Assembly (NCBI GenBank): GCA_023249475.1
Contig: JAHFCO010000009.1
Location: forward strand, 1-60,357
Reading direction: 5' to 3'
Length of the DNA stretch: 60,357 nt
DNA from: Bacillota bacterium
Lineage (GTDB): Bacteria > Bacillota_I > Bacilli_A > Erysipelotrichales > Erysipelotrichaceae
The position numbers were made by a program, and so were the translations under genes. This document shows, in pieces, positions 42,532-54,297 of this stretch (the stretch's first letter is position 1; the number at the start of each line of letters is the position of its first letter). Below the pieces are notes generated by a model, which made no database searches, had not been told where the DNA came from, and worked only from the letters and a program-made list of their open reading frames with translations.

Positions 42532-45500
42532 CTAAAGGGTCTGGGTCGCGAAGGAACGCGACTCCAGGACATGCACGATGGCGCGTGCCGTATCGATCGA
42601 TGTGACTTGCGGTATTCCGTGTTCGACCGCTTCCCTGCGGATGAGGAAACCATCCGACGTCACGCTACGGTCTTGCGAAAGGACGTTGACGACCAAGGAA
42701 ATCTTGTTTTTGCGTAATAACTCGAGGATGTTGCAGTCGGAATCGACGTTGATTTTGCTGACCTCGACGACGCTGATGCCATGGTCGCGGAAAAGCGCGG
42801 CCGTCCCCGGGGTCGCCAGGATCGCATACCCGATCTGGATGAAGCGTTTCGCCAGTTTCATCGCTTCTTCTTTCTTCGCGTCTTCGATCGTAAAGAGCAC
42901 CGTCCCGTGGTCGAGCAGTTTGTATCCGCTCGCCGCGAACGCTTTGTATAGCGCTTTATCCAGTGTTGTGTCCGACCCCATGACTTCCCCGGTGGATTTC
43001 ATTTCCGGACCCAAGGTCGTATCGACCCTCCGTAGTTTCGCAAAAGAGAACACCGGTGCTTTCACGTGGATGCGATCCCCCGCTTCGACCAATCCATCCT
43101 TATACCCCATGTCCTTCAACGTTTCACCCAGGATCACCCGGGTGGCGATCTGCGCCATCGGGATGTCGGTGACTTTACTCAGGAAGGGGACGGTCCGGGA
43201 AGACCTCGGATTGACTTCGATGACATACACTTCGTCTTGATGGATGATGAACTGGACATTCATCATCCCGATGCATTTCAAACCTAAAGATAGTTTACGG
43301 GTATAATCGACGATCGTATCGATGTTTCTCTGACTGAGGGATTGCGGAGGATAGACGGCCATCGAGTCGCCGCTATGGACACCCGATCCTTCGATGTGTT
43401 CCATGATCCCCGGGATCAAGACGGTTTCCCCGTCGCAGATCGCATCGACTTCGCATTCTTTCCCTTGAAGGTAGCGGTCGATCAAGACCGGATGTTCCTG
43501 CGACGCCTGGACGGCGTTCTGGATATATGCATTCAGCATCTCCGGCGTATCGATGATTTCCATCGCCCTCCCCCCGATGACGTAACTCGGACGGCAGAGG
43601 ACAGGATATCCGATCCGCCCTGCGATTTCGAGCGCTTCGTGAGGATTGGTCGCGGCCGCCCCCAAGGGTTGCGGGATCTTTAGTTCACGCAACGCGCTTT
43701 CAAAGGCTTTGCGGTCTTCGGCGCGATCCAGGTCTTCCAACGCGGTGCCGAGGATCTTGATGCCGCGTAACGAAAGGGATGATGCGAGATTGATGGCGGT
43801 TTGCCCTCCGAACTGGACGATGACCCCCAACGGTTTCTCCAAATCCAGGATATGCATCACGTCTTCCGTGGTTAGAGGTTCGAAATAGAGCTTATCCGCG
43901 ATCGAAAAGTCGGTCGACACGGTTTCCGGGTTACTGTTGACGATGATCGCTTCGTATCCCGCTTTTTGGATGGCTTTGACGCAATGCACCGTCGCGTAGT
44001 CGAACTCGATCCCCTGCCCGATCCGGATCGGACCCGAACCCAACACGACGATGGAGGGTTTCCCTGATTTGAAACTCTCGGTTTCCTCTTCGTAGATCGC
44101 ATAGAAGTACGGGGTGCTGCTGGCGAATTCGCCGGCGCAGGTATCGACCATCTTGTAGACCGGGATCAGTTTGTTTTCTTTTCGGAAGGTTTCAACCTCA
44201 AGCGTATTCTTATCCCAATAGGCTGCGATGGTCGGATCGCTGAAACCGTAGGATTTCAGTTTCTTCAGCGCCTTCAGATCCATCGGATGACTCATGGCAT
44301 ATCGTTCAAGTTCGACGATGTGCTGCAGTTTATCCAGGAAGAAGAGATCGATCTTGGTGAGACTGTGGATTTCTTCGATGTCGTAGCCCCTGCGGATCGC
44401 TTCGACCAGATAGAACAGACGGTCGTCCTGGGCTTTGACGAGTTTGCTTGTCAGAAAGGAATCATCGGCTTCGTCGATCTTCTTCATCGACAAATGCGTC
44501 GTCCCCAGTTCAAGCGAACGCACGGCTTTCAGAAGGGATTCTTCGATCGTCCTTCCGATCGCCATGACCTCCCCGGTCGCCTTCATCTGCGTGCCGAGCT
44601 TGCGATCCCCCTTCTCAAACTTATCGAAGGGCCATCGCGGGATTTTCGCGACCACGTAGTCCAAGGCCGGTTCGAATTGGGCATAGGTCGTCAAGGTCAC
44701 CGGATTGCGTATTTCGTCCAAGGTCAACCCGACCGCGATCTTCGCGGCGATCTTGGCGATCGGATACCCGGTGGCTTTGGAAGCCAGGGCGGAAGATCGG
44801 GATACCCGTGGATTCACTTCGATGATGAAATAGTCGAACGAGTCGGGGTACAGCGCCAATTGGACGTTGCATCCGCCTTCGATTTTAAGGGCTCGGATAA
44901 TTTTCAAGGAAGCATCGCGTAGTAGTTGGTATTCGACGTCGGTCAGCGTCTGGCTCGGGGCGAAAACGATCGAATCCCCCGTATGGATTCCGACCGGGTC
45001 GAAATTCTCCATGTTGCAGACGACGATCGCATTGTCGGCTCGGTCGCGCATGACTTCATATTCGATTTCCTTGTATCCGGCGATGCTCATTTCGATCAAA
45101 CATTGGGTGACCGGCGAGAGTTTCAACCCGTTCTCGACCACTTCCGCCAAGACCTCGGCGTTTTCACACATCCCGCCGCCGGTGCCCCCCAAGGTGAACG
45201 CCGGACGGACGATGACCGGATACCCGATCTTCTTCGCGAACTCAAGCGCTTCTTCGACGGTATGGACGATCGCGCTGACGGGAACCGGTTCGCCGATTTC
45301 TTCCATCAGGGACTTAAACAACTCGCGGTCTTCGGCTTGTTCGATCGCTTCCAGTTTCGTCCCCAACAATTCGATCTTCAATTCACGCAAGATCCCGGAA
45401 TCGGCCAATTCTTTGGCCATGTTTAGACCCGTCTGTCCGCCCAAGGTCGCCAGGATCGCATCCGGTCGCTCTTTCCGCAGGACTTTCGTGACGAATTCGT

Positions 45501-45711
45501 AGGTGATCGGTTCGATGTACACTTTATCCGCGACTTCCTTATCCGTCATGATCGTCGCGGGGTTGGAGTTGATCAAGACGACTTCATACCCTTCTTCCCG
45601 GAGCGAGAGACACGCCTGCGTCCCCGCATAATCGAATTCCGCGGCTTGTCCGATGACGATCGGTCCCGAGCCGATCACCAGGATCTTGTGGATGTCCGTA
45701 CGTTTAGGCAT
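42532..45711 (-). CDS. carB: Carbamoyl-phosphate synthase large subunit
   Basis: The 1059-residue protein has the two homologous ATP-grasp halves typical of CarB ([17 protein letters not shown] at about 14 and [16 protein letters not shown] at about 550) and a C-terminal regulatory MGS-like domain. It joins ammonia from CarA, bicarbonate and two ATP into carbamoyl phosphate. The frame extends 33 codons upstream into carA, but the ATG at 45709-45711 follows AGGGGAAAC. 8-bp overlap with carA. Near-normal length (about 1070). Confidence 0.97.
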   Translation of the reverse strand: MPKRTDIHKILVIGSGPIVIGQAAEFDYAGTQACLSLREEGYEVVLINSNPATIMTDKEVADKVYIEPITYEFVTKVLRKERPDAILATLGGQTGLNMAKELADSGILRELKIELLGTKLEAIEQAEDRELFKSLMEEIGEPVPVSAIVHTVEEALEFAKKIGYPVIVRPAFTLGGTGGGMCENAEVLAEVVENGLKLSPVTQCLIEMSIAGYKEIEYEVMRDRADNAIVVCNMENFDPVGIHTGDSIVFAPSQTLTDVEYQLLRDASLKIIRALKIEGGCNVQLALYPDSFDYFIIEVNPRVSRSSALASKATGYPIAKIAAKIAVGLTLDEIRNPVTLTTYAQFEPALDYVVAKIPRWPFDKFEKGDRKLGTQMKATGEVMAIGRTIEESLLKAVRSLELGTTHLSMKKIDEADDSFLTSKLVKAQDDRLFYLVEAIRRGYDIEEIHSLTKIDLFFLDKLQHIVELERYAMSHPMDLKALKKLKSYGFSDPTIAAYWDKNTLEVETFRKENKLIPVYKMVDTCAGEFASSTPYFYAIYEEETESFKSGKPSIVVLGSGPIRIGQGIEFDYATVHCVKAIQKAGYEAIIVNSNPETVSTDFSIADKLYFEPLTTEDVMHILDLEKPLGVIVQFGGQTAINLASSLSLRGIKILGTALEDLDRAEDRKAFESALRELKIPQPLGAAATNPHEALEIAGRIGYPVLCRPSYVIGGRAMEIIDTPEMLNAYIQNAVQASQEHPVLIDRYLQGKECEVDAICDGETVLIPGIMEHIEGSGVHSGDSMAVYPPQSLSQRNIDTIVDYTRKLSLGLKCIGMMNVQFIIHQDEVYVIEVNPRSSRTVPFLSKVTDIPMAQIATRVILGETLKDMGYKDGLVEAGDRIHVKAPVFSFAKLRRVDTTLGPEMKSTGEVMGSDTTLDKALYKAFAASGYKLLDHGTVLFTIEDAKKEEAMKLAKRFIQIGYAILATPGTAALFRDHGISVVEVSKINVDSDCNILELLRKNKISLVVNVLSQDRSVTSDGFLIRREAVEHGIPQVTSIDTARAIVHVLESRSFATQTL

Positions 45712-46789
45712 GTTTCCCCTCCTTCCATGTATCCATGCTTTCCATGAAATCATCGAAGAGATGGACGGCGTCGTGCGGTCCGGGGGTCGCATCCGGATGG
45801 AATTGCACACTGAACGCCGGAACGTCGCGGTGCCGTATCCCTTCGATCGTATTGTCGTTGATTTCCAGATGCGTCACCATCAAATTCGTTCCCGTGAGAC
45901 TTTCGGGATCGACCGCATAGCCATGGTTCTGGGAGGTGAAATCGATCCTTCCCGTCGCGACTTCCCGGACGGGGTGGTTGAACCCGCGATGTCCGAATTT
46001 CAGTTTATAGGTATCTGCATTGCAGGCGAGGGCGAACAACTGATGACCGAGGCAGATCCCGAAGATCGGGACTTTCCCTAAGATTTCTTTGATCATTGCG
46101 ACCGCTTCCGGGACGTCCTTTGGATCCCCCGGGCCGTTGGTCAACATCACGCCGTCGGGAAGTTGGCTAAGCACATCCTGTGCGCTTGAATCGTAGGGTA
46201 GCACGACGACATCGCATCCGCGTTTCGCCAGTTCGCGCAAAATACTGTGCTTCAGTCCGAAATCCACCACGACGACCCGTCGTTTGGTTCCCGGATTGGG
46301 ATAGGCGGTCGGCGTCGAGACCTGTGATACCTGGTTGGTCGGCAGTTTCCTGTTCTGCAGATCCAGTAACGCCTGGTCTAGATCGATCCCCGCATCGACG
46401 ATGCATCCCTTGATCGTCCCCTTATCCCGCAGCATTTTCGTGAGTTTACGTGTATCGATCCCTTGGATCCCCGGGATTTTCTTGTTTTTCAGGAACGTAT
46501 CCAAATCCATCGCGCATCGCCAATTGGACGGACGTCGCGCGGCTTCTTTCACGATGATCCCCCGGCAGGTCGGATGGATCGATTCGCTGTCATCCCGGTT
46601 GATCCCGCAATTGCCGATCAAAGGATAGGTGAAGGTCAGGATTTGTCCGTTGAACGATTGGTCGGTGATGGCTTCCTGATACCCGCTCATCCCCGTGGTG
46701 AACACCACTTCCCCGACACATTCCCCTTCATAACCGAATCCCTCGCCATGAAACATCGTTCCATCTTCCAACAACAGTATTTTTTCCAT
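45704..46789 (-). CDS. carA: Carbamoyl-phosphate synthase small subunit (glutaminase)
   Basis: The 361-residue protein has the CarA N-domain ([15 protein letters not shown]) and a class I glutamine amidotransferase domain with nucleophile cysteine in GICLGHQ (about 238-244) and the His/Glu pair in [12 protein letters not shown]. It supplies ammonia to CarB. The stop overlaps carB; its ATG directly abuts the pyrC stop codon. The catalytic triad is intact. Confidence 0.97.
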   Translation of the reverse strand: MEKILLLEDGTMFHGEGFGYEGECVGEVVFTTGMSGYQEAITDQSFNGQILTFTYPLIGNCGINRDDSESIHPTCRGIIVKEAARRPSNWRCAMDLDTFLKNKKIPGIQGIDTRKLTKMLRDKGTIKGCIVDAGIDLDQALLDLQNRKLPTNQVSQVSTPTAYPNPGTKRRVVVVDFGLKHSILRELAKRGCDVVVLPYDSSAQDVLSQLPDGVMLTNGPGDPKDVPEAVAMIKEILGKVPIFGICLGHQLFALACNADTYKLKFGHRGFNHPVREVATGRIDFTSQNHGYAVDPESLTGTNLMVTHLEINDNTIEGIRHRDVPAFSVQFHPDATPGPHDAVHLFDDFMESMDTWKEGKHA

Positions 46790-48061
46790 TTATCCTCGCC
46801 TCCAGACGATCTTGCCATCCACGATCGTCATGACGGTCTCCCCGTAGACTTCCCAGCCGATAAAGGGGCAGTTCGACGATTTCGATTCGAACCGAGTCGC
46901 GTCGATGATCGTATTTTTTTCCAGGTCGATCAAGGTAAGGTCCGCGACTTCGCCGACCTCCATTTTCCCTCCGGTCAAGCCAAAGGTTTTCGCCGGGGTT
47001 TCGCTCATCCAAAGGAGCAATTGTTTCAAAGAAAACACGCCGGTTTTAACCAGTTTCGTATACAGGACGGGGAACGCCGTTTCCATCCCGATGATCCCGA
47101 ACGGCGCCTCAAGCATCCCTTTCGCCTTCTCTTGGGTTGTATGCGGCGCATGGTCGGTGACGATCAGATCGATGGTCCCGTCCAGCAACCCTTCGATCAG
47201 GGCGTCTTGGTCTTCTTTCGAACGCAAAGGAGGATTCATCTTGAAATTCGCATCCAGTTCCAGGATGTCCGTATCCGTCAACACCAGATTATGCGGTGTC
47301 GTCTCGCACGTCACGCGGATCCCCGCTTTCTTCGCATCCCGGATCACCCGGACCGTCTCTTTCGCCGAAACATGGCAGACATGGTAGTGCACGCCGGTCG
47401 CTTCCGCCATAAGCAAATCGCGGGCGACTTGGGACGATTCGCAAACGCTTGGAATCCCCGGGACCCCCAACCGACAACTGACCTTTCCTTCATGCATCAC
47501 GCCGCCATACTTCAACCCTTCGTCTTCCGCATGGGCGACCACGATCGCATCCACTTTCTTGGCCTGCTTCATCGCTTCATACATGACCCGACCGCTCTGA
47601 ACCCCGACCCCGTCGTTGGTGAAGGCGAAGGCCCCGTGTTCTTTCAGTCGCTCGAAATCAACCAAGGTTTCACTCTTCAACCCTTCCGTGATCGGAGCGT
47701 ACGGCAGAACGCGGATGATCGCTTCTTTATTGATGAGATCCATCACATGATCCATCCGATTGACCGTATCCGGTGCGGGATTCGTATTGGGCATCGCGCA
47801 GATCGTCGTATATCCCCCATGCGCCGCCGCCCTTGTCCCGCTCTGGATGGTTTCCTTCGTTTCAAACCCCGGCTCACGCAAATGGACATGGACATCGATG
47901 AAGCCTGAGGTGATCAGCGCCCCGTCCGCATCGATGATTTCATCCGCATTTTCTTGTATTTCTCCGATCCGTTCGATTCGATTCCCTTGAATCAAAACAT
48001 CGATTCGTTCAAATTCATCGTTTTCAAGAACCCGTCGTGCGTTTTTAATCAGCAGACTCAT
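46790..48061 (-). CDS. pyrC: Dihydroorotase
   Basis: The 423-residue protein is a class I dihydroorotase: [11 protein letters not shown] (about 57-67, metal histidines), carbamate region, [18 protein letters not shown] and DHAPHT. It cyclises carbamoyl aspartate to dihydroorotate. The frame reaches 59 codons upstream into pyrB, but [11 protein letters not shown] at 48059-48061 is the family start. It overlaps the pyrB stop by 4 bp. Confidence 0.96.
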   Translation of the reverse strand: MSLLIKNARRVLENDEFERIDVLIQGNRIERIGEIQENADEIIDADGALITSGFIDVHVHLREPGFETKETIQSGTRAAAHGGYTTICAMPNTNPAPDTVNRMDHVMDLINKEAIIRVLPYAPITEGLKSETLVDFERLKEHGAFAFTNDGVGVQSGRVMYEAMKQAKKVDAIVVAHAEDEGLKYGGVMHEGKVSCRLGVPGIPSVCESSQVARDLLMAEATGVHYHVCHVSAKETVRVIRDAKKAGIRVTCETTPHNLVLTDTDILELDANFKMNPPLRSKEDQDALIEGLLDGTIDLIVTDHAPHTTQEKAKGMLEAPFGIIGMETAFPVLYTKLVKTGVFSLKQLLLWMSETPAKTFGLTGGKMEVGEVADLTLIDLEKNTIIDATRFESKSSNCPFIGWEVYGETVMTIVDGKIVWRRG

Positions 48062-48969
48062 AGGACTCCCCTGCCTTTCAAGATCGCTTCCAACACCGCC
48101 ATCCGGATGAAGACTCCGTTTTCCATCTGACGTACGATGCGTGAATTCTCTGCTTCGACCAGCGCATCCGCCAGTTCCACATCCCGATTCACCGGCGCGG
48201 GATGCATGAGGATCGCCTTGGGTTTCATCGTTTTCCATCTCTCCATCGTCAACCCATACCGGGCGTGATAGCTTTCCTTTGAAAACGATTCGTTCCCCGC
48301 ATGACGCTCGTGTTGCACCCTCAGAAGCATGACCACGTCCGCTTCTTTGATCGCTTCATCGACGTCGACCTTCTTCCCGAACAGGTCGAACGCTTCGTCG
48401 TACCAAAACTCCGGACCGGCGAACAAAATCTCGGCACCCAACCGTTTCAACATCATCGCATTGGAACGGGCGACGCGTGAATTGCGGATGTCCCCGAGAA
48501 TGGCGACCTTCAATCCTTCAAACGTCCCGAATTCTTCATGGATCGTCATCAGATCCAGTAAACACTGTGTCGGATGTTGGCCCCGACCGTCGCCGCCGTT
48601 GATGATCGAAACCGGTAAATGAAGGAGGTCCGTGTAATACTCATCTTGAGGATGACGGATCACCATCACTTCGACCCCGATCGCAGCCATCGTCAACACG
48701 GTGTCATAGAGCGTCTCCCCTTTATTGACCGAACTGGTGGAAGGTTCGAACTGGATCACGCCCATCCCAAGTTTCTTCTGCGCCATCTCGAAACTCCGGT
48801 GCGTCCGCGTGCTGTTCTCGAAGAACAAGTTCGACGCAAAGACCTGCCGTTTCAGTGCTACTTTCTCACCGTGTTTAAATTCTTTCGCCCGCCGAATCAA
48901 CGCGTGGACTTCATCGATCGTCAACGCCTCGACACTCAGCAGATGTTTCATTGTCATGGTTTCGGACAT
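48058..48969 (-). CDS. pyrB: Aspartate carbamoyltransferase catalytic subunit
   Basis: The 303-residue protein has the carbamoyl-phosphate motif [13 protein letters not shown] (about 45-57), SSVNKGET, and [10 protein letters not shown] plus HPAPVNR. It makes carbamoyl aspartate. No pyrI regulatory chain is present, as in Bacillus. The ATG at 48967-48969 follows GGAGGGGCG. A PyrR-type attenuator lies in the 123-bp gap from pyrR. Bacillus and several relatives have the uracil permease gene pyrP between pyrR and pyrB; it is absent here. Confidence 0.97.
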   Translation of the reverse strand: MSETMTMKHLLSVEALTIDEVHALIRRAKEFKHGEKVALKRQVFASNLFFENSTRTHRSFEMAQKKLGMGVIQFEPSTSSVNKGETLYDTVLTMAAIGVEVMVIRHPQDEYYTDLLHLPVSIINGGDGRGQHPTQCLLDLMTIHEEFGTFEGLKVAILGDIRNSRVARSNAMMLKRLGAEILFAGPEFWYDEAFDLFGKKVDVDEAIKEADVVMLLRVQHERHAGNESFSKESYHARYGLTMERWKTMKPKAILMHPAPVNRDVELADALVEAENSRIVRQMENGVFIRMAVLEAILKGRGVL

Positions 48970-48984
48970 ATCGCCCCTCCTTCG

Positions 48985-49085
48985 CAAAAAAAGCTCGACA
49001 CCCCGAGTTACCCGAGTGAAGAGCTTTGTGTGAACGAAAAGGATTGCGTTCCTAGCTCTTCCGGGTCTCTCTGTACTCGGTTAAA
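48985..49085 (-). promoter_or_regulatory. PyrR-responsive attenuator before pyrB
   Basis: On the minus strand AGTACAGAGAGACCCGG (49061-49077) resembles the PyrR-binding loop (consensus ARUCCNGNGAGGYU, about three departures). It is followed by a terminator-like hairpin whose outer arms are AGCTC (49021-49025) and GAGCT (48992-48996), with a T-run of seven. High UMP/UTP bound to PyrR would favour termination before pyrB. Confidence 0.7.
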
Positions 49086-49092
49086 GAACCAT

Positions 49093-49765
<673 letters not shown>

Positions 49766-49770
49766 TTCAT

Positions 49771-49799
49771 ACTTTACTTCGATTCATGTATAAAGTCAA
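49771..49799 (-). promoter_or_regulatory. Promoter of the pyr operon
   Basis: On the minus strand: -35 TTGACT, 17-bp spacer, -10 TAAAGT; transcription should start near 49764. Confidence 0.7.
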
Positions 49800-49894
49800 A
49801 TCCAAATCGGACATTTCACCTCGTCTTCTCTCTTTTCCCTACCCATTGCGATAAGATGACGGTATAATTTAGACAATTCAAAGGAGAAATTCTT

Positions 49895-50224
49895 ATGCCA
49901 GAACTCGTAAGATATCAAGATTCCCCCGTGATTGCGGTAAAAGGACCCATCACCCGTAAGATCCTCGCCCATGGTCCGTCGTTGATGACGGTCGAAGTCA
50001 GCTTCTCAGACGAATTCGTCGATGTCCCTCATTCCCATTTCCATGATCAGATCTGTGTCATCCTTGAAGGGATGTTCGAATTGAATCTGAATGGTGAAAT
50101 GATCAGGATGACCCCCGGTGATTCGATCTTCCTTCCGGGAAACGTTCCGCATTGCGTCAATTCGCTGACTCCCGGAAAACTGTTGGATATTTTCAACCCA
50201 CGCCGCGACGACTTCCTAAAATAG
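49895..50224 (+). CDS. Cupin-domain protein
   Basis: The 109-residue single-domain cupin has motif 1 HSHFHDQICVILEG (about 46-59; metal histidines) and motif 2 PGDSIFLPGNVPHCV (about 73-87). Such proteins bind a metal and a small ligand or act as isomerases or dioxygenases; no specific function can be assigned. CAAAGGAGAAA precedes the ATG and a TATAAT is at 49863-49868 without a good -35. It is a lone plus-strand gene between the pyr operon and jag. Confidence 0.85.
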   Translation: MPELVRYQDSPVIAVKGPITRKILAHGPSLMTVEVSFSDEFVDVPHSHFHDQICVILEGMFELNLNGEMIRMTPGDSIFLPGNVPHCVNSLTPGKLLDIFNPRRDDFLK

Positions 50225-50229
50225 CCAAA

Positions 50230-50253
50230 AAAATAGACCGTGAGGTCTATTTT
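50230..50253. terminator. Bidirectional terminator between the cupin gene and jag
   Basis: Ten-bp stem AAAATAGACC (50230-50239) with 50244-50253, GTGA loop, A/T tracts on both flanks. Confidence 0.85.
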
Positions 50254-50873
50254 ACGTCGTTGTTTTTCGTGCGGTCGAAGTGGATGCGTAAGCGACGGTT
50301 GATCCCTTCGCCTTCCGATTCCGTACGGATGTTTTTCATCTCGCTGAGGAATTGGTGGACGACCTTACGTTCGTCGTTGGGCATCGGATCGAGCGTTGCG
50401 CTGATCTTGGTGCGTTGGACGGTCCGTGCGACACGTGAAGCGATACTCTTCACCTTGTCGTAACGGTCGACCTTATAGTTGTTGATGTCGATCATCACGT
50501 TGAAACGACGTCTGAACGCGGAATTCACGGCGGCACGTACGACAGTGTTCATCGCCGTCAGCGTCTGCCCGTTCTTACCGATCAAGATTGCGTTGTTCTC
50601 GGCGTTCAACATGATTTTAAACGTTTCTCCGTCCTGTTGGACGTCGACTTCCACGTTTTGTTCCAAAGAAGTGAAGAAACGATCCAGGTATTCCTTGAGG
50701 AATTCCTTCACATCGACCATGGCATAGATTTCCGCCGTGACCGACGTTCCAAATCCAAGGAATCCGGCTTTTTCTTCCGTCACGAAATAGGTCAGTTCAT
50801 CGACTTTGACGCCTTTTTCGCGAGCGGCATTCTGGAGTACATCATCCAGATTCTTACCGGAATATTTCTTCAT
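50247..50873 (-). CDS. jag: RNA-binding protein KhpB/Jag
   Basis: The 208-residue protein has an N-terminal Jag-N domain (about 1-50; REKGVKVDELTYFVTEEKAGFLGFG), a KH domain with GKNGQTL (about 100) and a C-terminal R3H domain (DPMPNDERKVVHQFL). KhpB pairs with KhpA and binds many RNAs, affecting cell elongation and division. Overlaps yidC by 4 bp in the rpmH-rnpA-yidC-jag order. In many Bacillota mnmE follows here; it does not in this genome. Confidence 0.94.
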   Translation of the reverse strand: MKKYSGKNLDDVLQNAAREKGVKVDELTYFVTEEKAGFLGFGTSVTAEIYAMVDVKEFLKEYLDRFFTSLEQNVEVDVQQDGETFKIMLNAENNAILIGKNGQTLTAMNTVVRAAVNSAFRRRFNVMIDINNYKVDRYDKVKSIASRVARTVQRTKISATLDPMPNDERKVVHQFLSEMKNIRTESEGEGINRRLRIHFDRTKNNDVK

Positions 50874-51766
50874 ACGGCTTTACCTTCCGGTTTGTCGATG
50901 AAGTAGTGTTGAATGTATAAGGTTTGTGCGACTTGCGCGACGGCTGAAATCAACCAGTACAAGGACATCGCGGTCGGCCAGCTGATGGACAGGAACAAAA
51001 TCATACCCAATGAAGTGTACATGACGGTGTTCATCGAGTTGCCCTTCTTCGGCTTGTCGCCAGGATGGTGAATCGGTTTGTTTTTCTTAGATGTGCGTTC
51101 GGCCAACCAGGTCGGTAACTTCATCGACAAGAATTGGAAGACGGCCATCAAGAGGAAAATGAGGACATAAACCCAACCGCCGGTGGTAATCGTCTTGAAT
51201 CCGGACAACGGGGTGTTCTGCAAACTCTGTCCGAGGATCGATCCGGTCTGGACGGCGACGGAACGTTGAACGGCTTGATACATCGCGAAGATGATCGGTA
51301 ACTGGATGAAGGTGATCAAAATCGTCCCGAACGGGTTGATGTTGTGTTTCTTATACAGGTCGTTCATTTCTTGTCCCATCATCATCTTGGAACGGTCGTC
51401 GGTCTTTCCGGCATACTTGTCTTGGACCTTTTTCATTTCAGGTTGGATGACTTGCATCTTCTGTGAAGCGACGGTGGATTTGATCGTGAAAGTCAAGGTC
51501 AACAACTTGATGCCGATGGTGACGATGATGATCGCGAATACGACGTTGGCATAGGTGGAAATGAAGTTGATCGCCTGCGCTAACGGATAGACCAAGAACG
51601 CGGTGAACCAACTTTCATCCAGGACGCTGGCGAACGTCGTGGACAGCTTGATGAGGTACTCTTCAAGCACATGGCCTTTACTGTCAGTAATCCGAGTACA
51701 GCCGCTCAACAACACCAAGATTAGGGGGGCGTACATCAGGAATTTTTTGCTTCTTAAATTTTTCAT
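50870..51766 (-). CDS. yidC: Membrane protein insertase YidC (SpoIIIJ/Oxa1 type, lipoprotein)
   Basis: The 299-residue protein has a lipoprotein signal (LLSGC at about 19-23), then about five membrane helices with the YidC/Oxa1 core (ANVVFAIIIVTIGIKLLTL, NPFGTILITFIQLPIIFAMYQAV, SLYWLISAVAQVAQ). The conserved hydrophilic-groove basic residue is probably in the IKSTVASQKM area. It inserts and folds membrane proteins with or without Sec. The ATG at 51764-51766 follows AAGGAGATT; the 27-codon extension is unsupported. Confidence 0.95.
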   Translation of the reverse strand: MKNLRSKKFLMYAPLILVLLSGCTRITDSKGHVLEEYLIKLSTTFASVLDESWFTAFLVYPLAQAINFISTYANVVFAIIIVTIGIKLLTLTFTIKSTVASQKMQVIQPEMKKVQDKYAGKTDDRSKMMMGQEMNDLYKKHNINPFGTILITFIQLPIIFAMYQAVQRSVAVQTGSILGQSLQNTPLSGFKTITTGGWVYVLIFLLMAVFQFLSMKLPTWLAERTSKKNKPIHHPGDKPKKGNSMNTVMYTSLGMILFLSISWPTAMSLYWLISAVAQVAQTLYIQHYFIDKPEGKAV

Positions 51767-51797
51767 TCGAATCTCCTTACGTGTTACGGTGGGTACA

Positions 51798-52130
51798 CTA
51801 CATTTTAACTTTTTTAACCAGGTTTTCCAACTCTTTTTTATTGGCATGGAAGTCCAATTTCAAAAAACCCTGACGAACAAGCACAATCGAGTCATAATTT
51901 TCTGAAAAACTGTAAATTTCCTGGCACATCATGCGTACTTGCCGCTTGATTTTATTGCGGATGACCGCATTCCCAAGTTTTTTCGACACTGAAATCCCGA
52001 TCCTGGCGTTGCCTGTGTTCGCCGGACGCTCTTTCACATAGAGGGCGAAGGAAGCACACGTAAAGAATTTCCTGCGGTTGAGGATTTTCTGGAAGTCTTC
52101 ATTCTTTTTTACCCTGTAGAGTTTTTTCAT
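51798..52130 (-). CDS. rnpA: Ribonuclease P protein component
   Basis: The 110-residue protein starts MKKLYRVKKNEDFQK and has the RNP signature KLGNAVIRNKIKRQVR (about 60-75). It assists RNase P RNA in cutting tRNA 5' leaders. The ATG at 52128-52130 matches the family start but has no clear Shine-Dalgarno. A GTG at 52149-52151 would add 7 residues and sits right after AAGGG; the start is therefore uncertain. It lies 33 bp after rpmH. Confidence 0.93.
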   Translation of the reverse strand: MKKLYRVKKNEDFQKILNRRKFFTCASFALYVKERPANTGNARIGISVSKKLGNAVIRNKIKRQVRMMCQEIYSFSENYDSIVLVRQGFLKLDFHANKKELENLVKKVKM

Positions 52131-52163
52131 GGGATTGATAAAAAAAGCCACCCTTAGGTGACT

Positions 52164-52298
52164 TTACGCCGACAAGACCTTCCTGCCTCTAGCACGACGA
52201 CGGGCTAAGACTTTGCGGCCTCCGACCGTTTTCATTCGGGCTCTGAAACCGTGGACCTTTTGGTGTTTTCGTTTGCTCGGTTGATAAGTTCTTTTCAC
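52164..52298 (-). CDS. rpmH: 50S ribosomal protein L34
   Basis: The 44-residue protein starts [20 protein letters not shown] after the initiator and ends [11 protein letters not shown], the near-invariant L34 sequence. The start is the GTG at 52296-52298, five bases after GGAGGTGG; no ATG is available. It is the first gene of the rpmH-rnpA-yidC-jag operon, just left of oriC as in most bacteria. Confidence 0.96.
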   Translation of the reverse strand: MKRTYQPSKRKHQKVHGFRARMKTVGGRKVLARRRARGRKVLSA

Positions 52299-52349
52299 AA
52301 GAGCCACCTCCAGTTCTGTATTGTTACAATATTGAGCAATTGCCTTATG

Positions 52350-52378
52350 ATTATACATAATCCACTGAAATAAGTCAA
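52350..52378 (-). promoter_or_regulatory. Promoter of rpmH-rnpA-yidC-jag
   Basis: On the minus strand: -35 TTGACT, 17-bp spacer, -10 TATAAT. A strong, near-consensus promoter. Confidence 0.8.
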
Positions 52379-52539
52379 CGAATCCAAGAAAATACTTATC
52401 GATGCCCGAAATATCTGATTTCGGACCCTTTTCTGACGCTACTTTTCTCAAATCATCGGGTTTTTCATGCCGATTTTCGTTTCATTTTACCATGGATCTC
52501 CATCTTTTTCTGATTATTCGTACATTTCTTTGGTTTGTT

Positions 52540-52900
52540 AGAAAACAGTCCTTTTGGTTAAGTTATCCACAACCCCTTTCTGTGGATAAACCTCGGAATT
52601 CCCCACCGTTTTTTTTATGTCTTACCCACAGAAAAACGGATAGTGTGGAAAACGTTGTAAAAGCTTGAAAACATAGGGTTTTCACTGTGTTGTTAACTAT
52701 GGATAACCCTGTGGAATCACCTTCACTTTCCACAGTTATCCACGATTTCTCCAATGTGTATAAATTTTCACCAACTTTCAACTTTCATAAAGATGTGGAG
52801 AATTGTGGAAAACTCTCCAAAAGTGGCATAAACAGGCACTTATCGAACGTTTGTTTTGTGGGAAATCCTGTGGTTATTTTTTTTGATGTGGAAATCTCCT
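52540..52900. other. oriC, upstream DnaA-box cluster
   Basis: The rpmH-dnaA intergenic region holds perfect DnaA boxes TTATCCACA at 52563-52571 (plus) and its complement at 52581-52589. One-mismatch boxes are at 52622-52630, 52644-52652, 52698-52706, 52736-52744, 52794-52802 and 52804-52812. Weaker ones lie near 52710, 52726, 52869 and 52887. This corresponds to the incA/incB part of a Bacillus-type bipartite origin. No gene is visible in 52299-52941. A weak dnaA promoter (TGGAAA, 17 bp, TAGAAT at 52911-52916) overlaps the last boxes, which would give DnaA autorepression. Confidence 0.9.
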
Positions 52901-52941
52901 AAAAAGTCGATTAGAATGAACCTACGCAAAGGGGTTTTATC

Positions 52942-54297
52942 ATGAATGGAGTCGAGTTTTTATTCTCCGATATCTGGTCAAAGACCAAGTCGATCATTAA
53001 GGATCATGAAAGCATCGGGAAAATCATCTATGACACATATTTCGACGACTCGAAACTTATCGATCTGAATTCGGACAAAGCAGTGATCGTCGTTCCCACC
53101 AACCTTCAAAAGATGGTGCTTTCACAACGCCTTGATTTGATTAGTCAGTCCTTGGAAAAGGTTCTTAATCGTGCCGTAAGTTGCGAAGTCGTTATGCAAA
53201 ACGACCTCAAGAAGATACAGATCGAAGACAGTAAACCTGAACCGTATAATGATTATCTGGAACAAGACAATGTCTTGCCTTTCTATACCTTCGATAACTT
53301 CGTTGTCGGACCTTCCAACAAGGAGGTTCATTCGGCGGCGCTGGCTTGTGCTTACAATCCAGGTAAATTCTACACCCCATTATTCATTTTTGGGAATTCC
53401 GGGCTCGGAAAGACCCATTTGGTCAATGCGATCGGAAATTATATTAAGAAAAACGATCCGGCAAAACGGGTATATTACACTTCCAGCAGTGATTTCGTAA
53501 GCAAAGTGGTCAATTCCATCAAAAACAATTCGATCGAAGAATTCAAGCGTTCGATGAACGAGTTGGATGTGTTATTGGTCGATGATATTCAATTCTTAGC
53601 AGGCAAAGAGAAGTCGCATGAGATTTTCTTCCATATTTTCAACGAATTGGTCAACAACCGCAAGCAAATCGTTCTGACAAGCGACCGGGATCCTTCGGAA
53701 ATCAAAGGCTTGGAAGAACGGATGGTCAGCCGTTTCTCTTCCGGGTTGTCCGTCGGGATCGATTCGCCTGAATTCGAGACATCGTTGGCGATTCTACGGT
53801 TCAAAATGGAAAACCAAAGCATGGATGCTGGGATGATCGATGAAGAAGTGTTGAACTATATCGCCACGAACTTCTCAAAAGACGTCAGAAAGCTAGAAGG
53901 GGCGCTGAATCGTTTGATTTTTTATTCCATAAATTTCGGAAATAACGAAAGAATCGATTTCAAAACCGCTTTAGGGGCTTTTAAAGGGAGTAGTAACGTC
54001 GATAAAAACGAGTTGAACGCGAATAAAATCAAACGGATCGTCGCGGACTACTATGGATTGACCCGACAACAACTGATTTCGAAGAGTCGTACGAAGAATA
54101 TCGCCAATGCGAGACACATCGCGATGTACCTCTGCCGCAAGACGCTGGACCTTCCCTTTATCCGGATCGGGGAAGAATTCGGCAAGCGGGACCACTCCAC
54201 CGTCATGAATGCTTGTATGAAAGTTGAAGAGAATATCAAAAAAGATGTCAACTTCAAGCAGGCACTTCTGGAAATCGAGCGTCAGTTCACTCAATAG
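52942..54297 (+). CDS. dnaA: Chromosomal replication initiator DnaA
   Basis: The 451-residue protein has an N-terminal DnaD/helicase-interaction domain, a linker, and the AAA+ domain with Walker A GNSGLGKTHL (about 154-163), Walker B VLLVDDIQFL and sensor motifs. The C-terminal DNA-binding domain carries the DnaA signature (FGKRDHSTVMNAC). It binds the boxes on both sides of its gene, melts the origin and loads helicase. CAAAGGGG precedes the ATG. Confidence 0.98.
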   Translation: MNGVEFLFSDIWSKTKSIIKDHESIGKIIYDTYFDDSKLIDLNSDKAVIVVPTNLQKMVLSQRLDLISQSLEKVLNRAVSCEVVMQNDLKKIQIEDSKPEPYNDYLEQDNVLPFYTFDNFVVGPSNKEVHSAALACAYNPGKFYTPLFIFGNSGLGKTHLVNAIGNYIKKNDPAKRVYYTSSSDFVSKVVNSIKNNSIEEFKRSMNELDVLLVDDIQFLAGKEKSHEIFFHIFNELVNNRKQIVLTSDRDPSEIKGLEERMVSRFSSGLSVGIDSPEFETSLAILRFKMENQSMDAGMIDEEVLNYIATNFSKDVRKLEGALNRLIFYSINFGNNERIDFKTALGAFKGSSNVDKNELNANKIKRIVADYYGLTRQQLISKSRTKNIANARHIAMYLCRKTLDLPFIRIGEEFGKRDHSTVMNACMKVEENIKKDVNFKQALLEIERQFTQ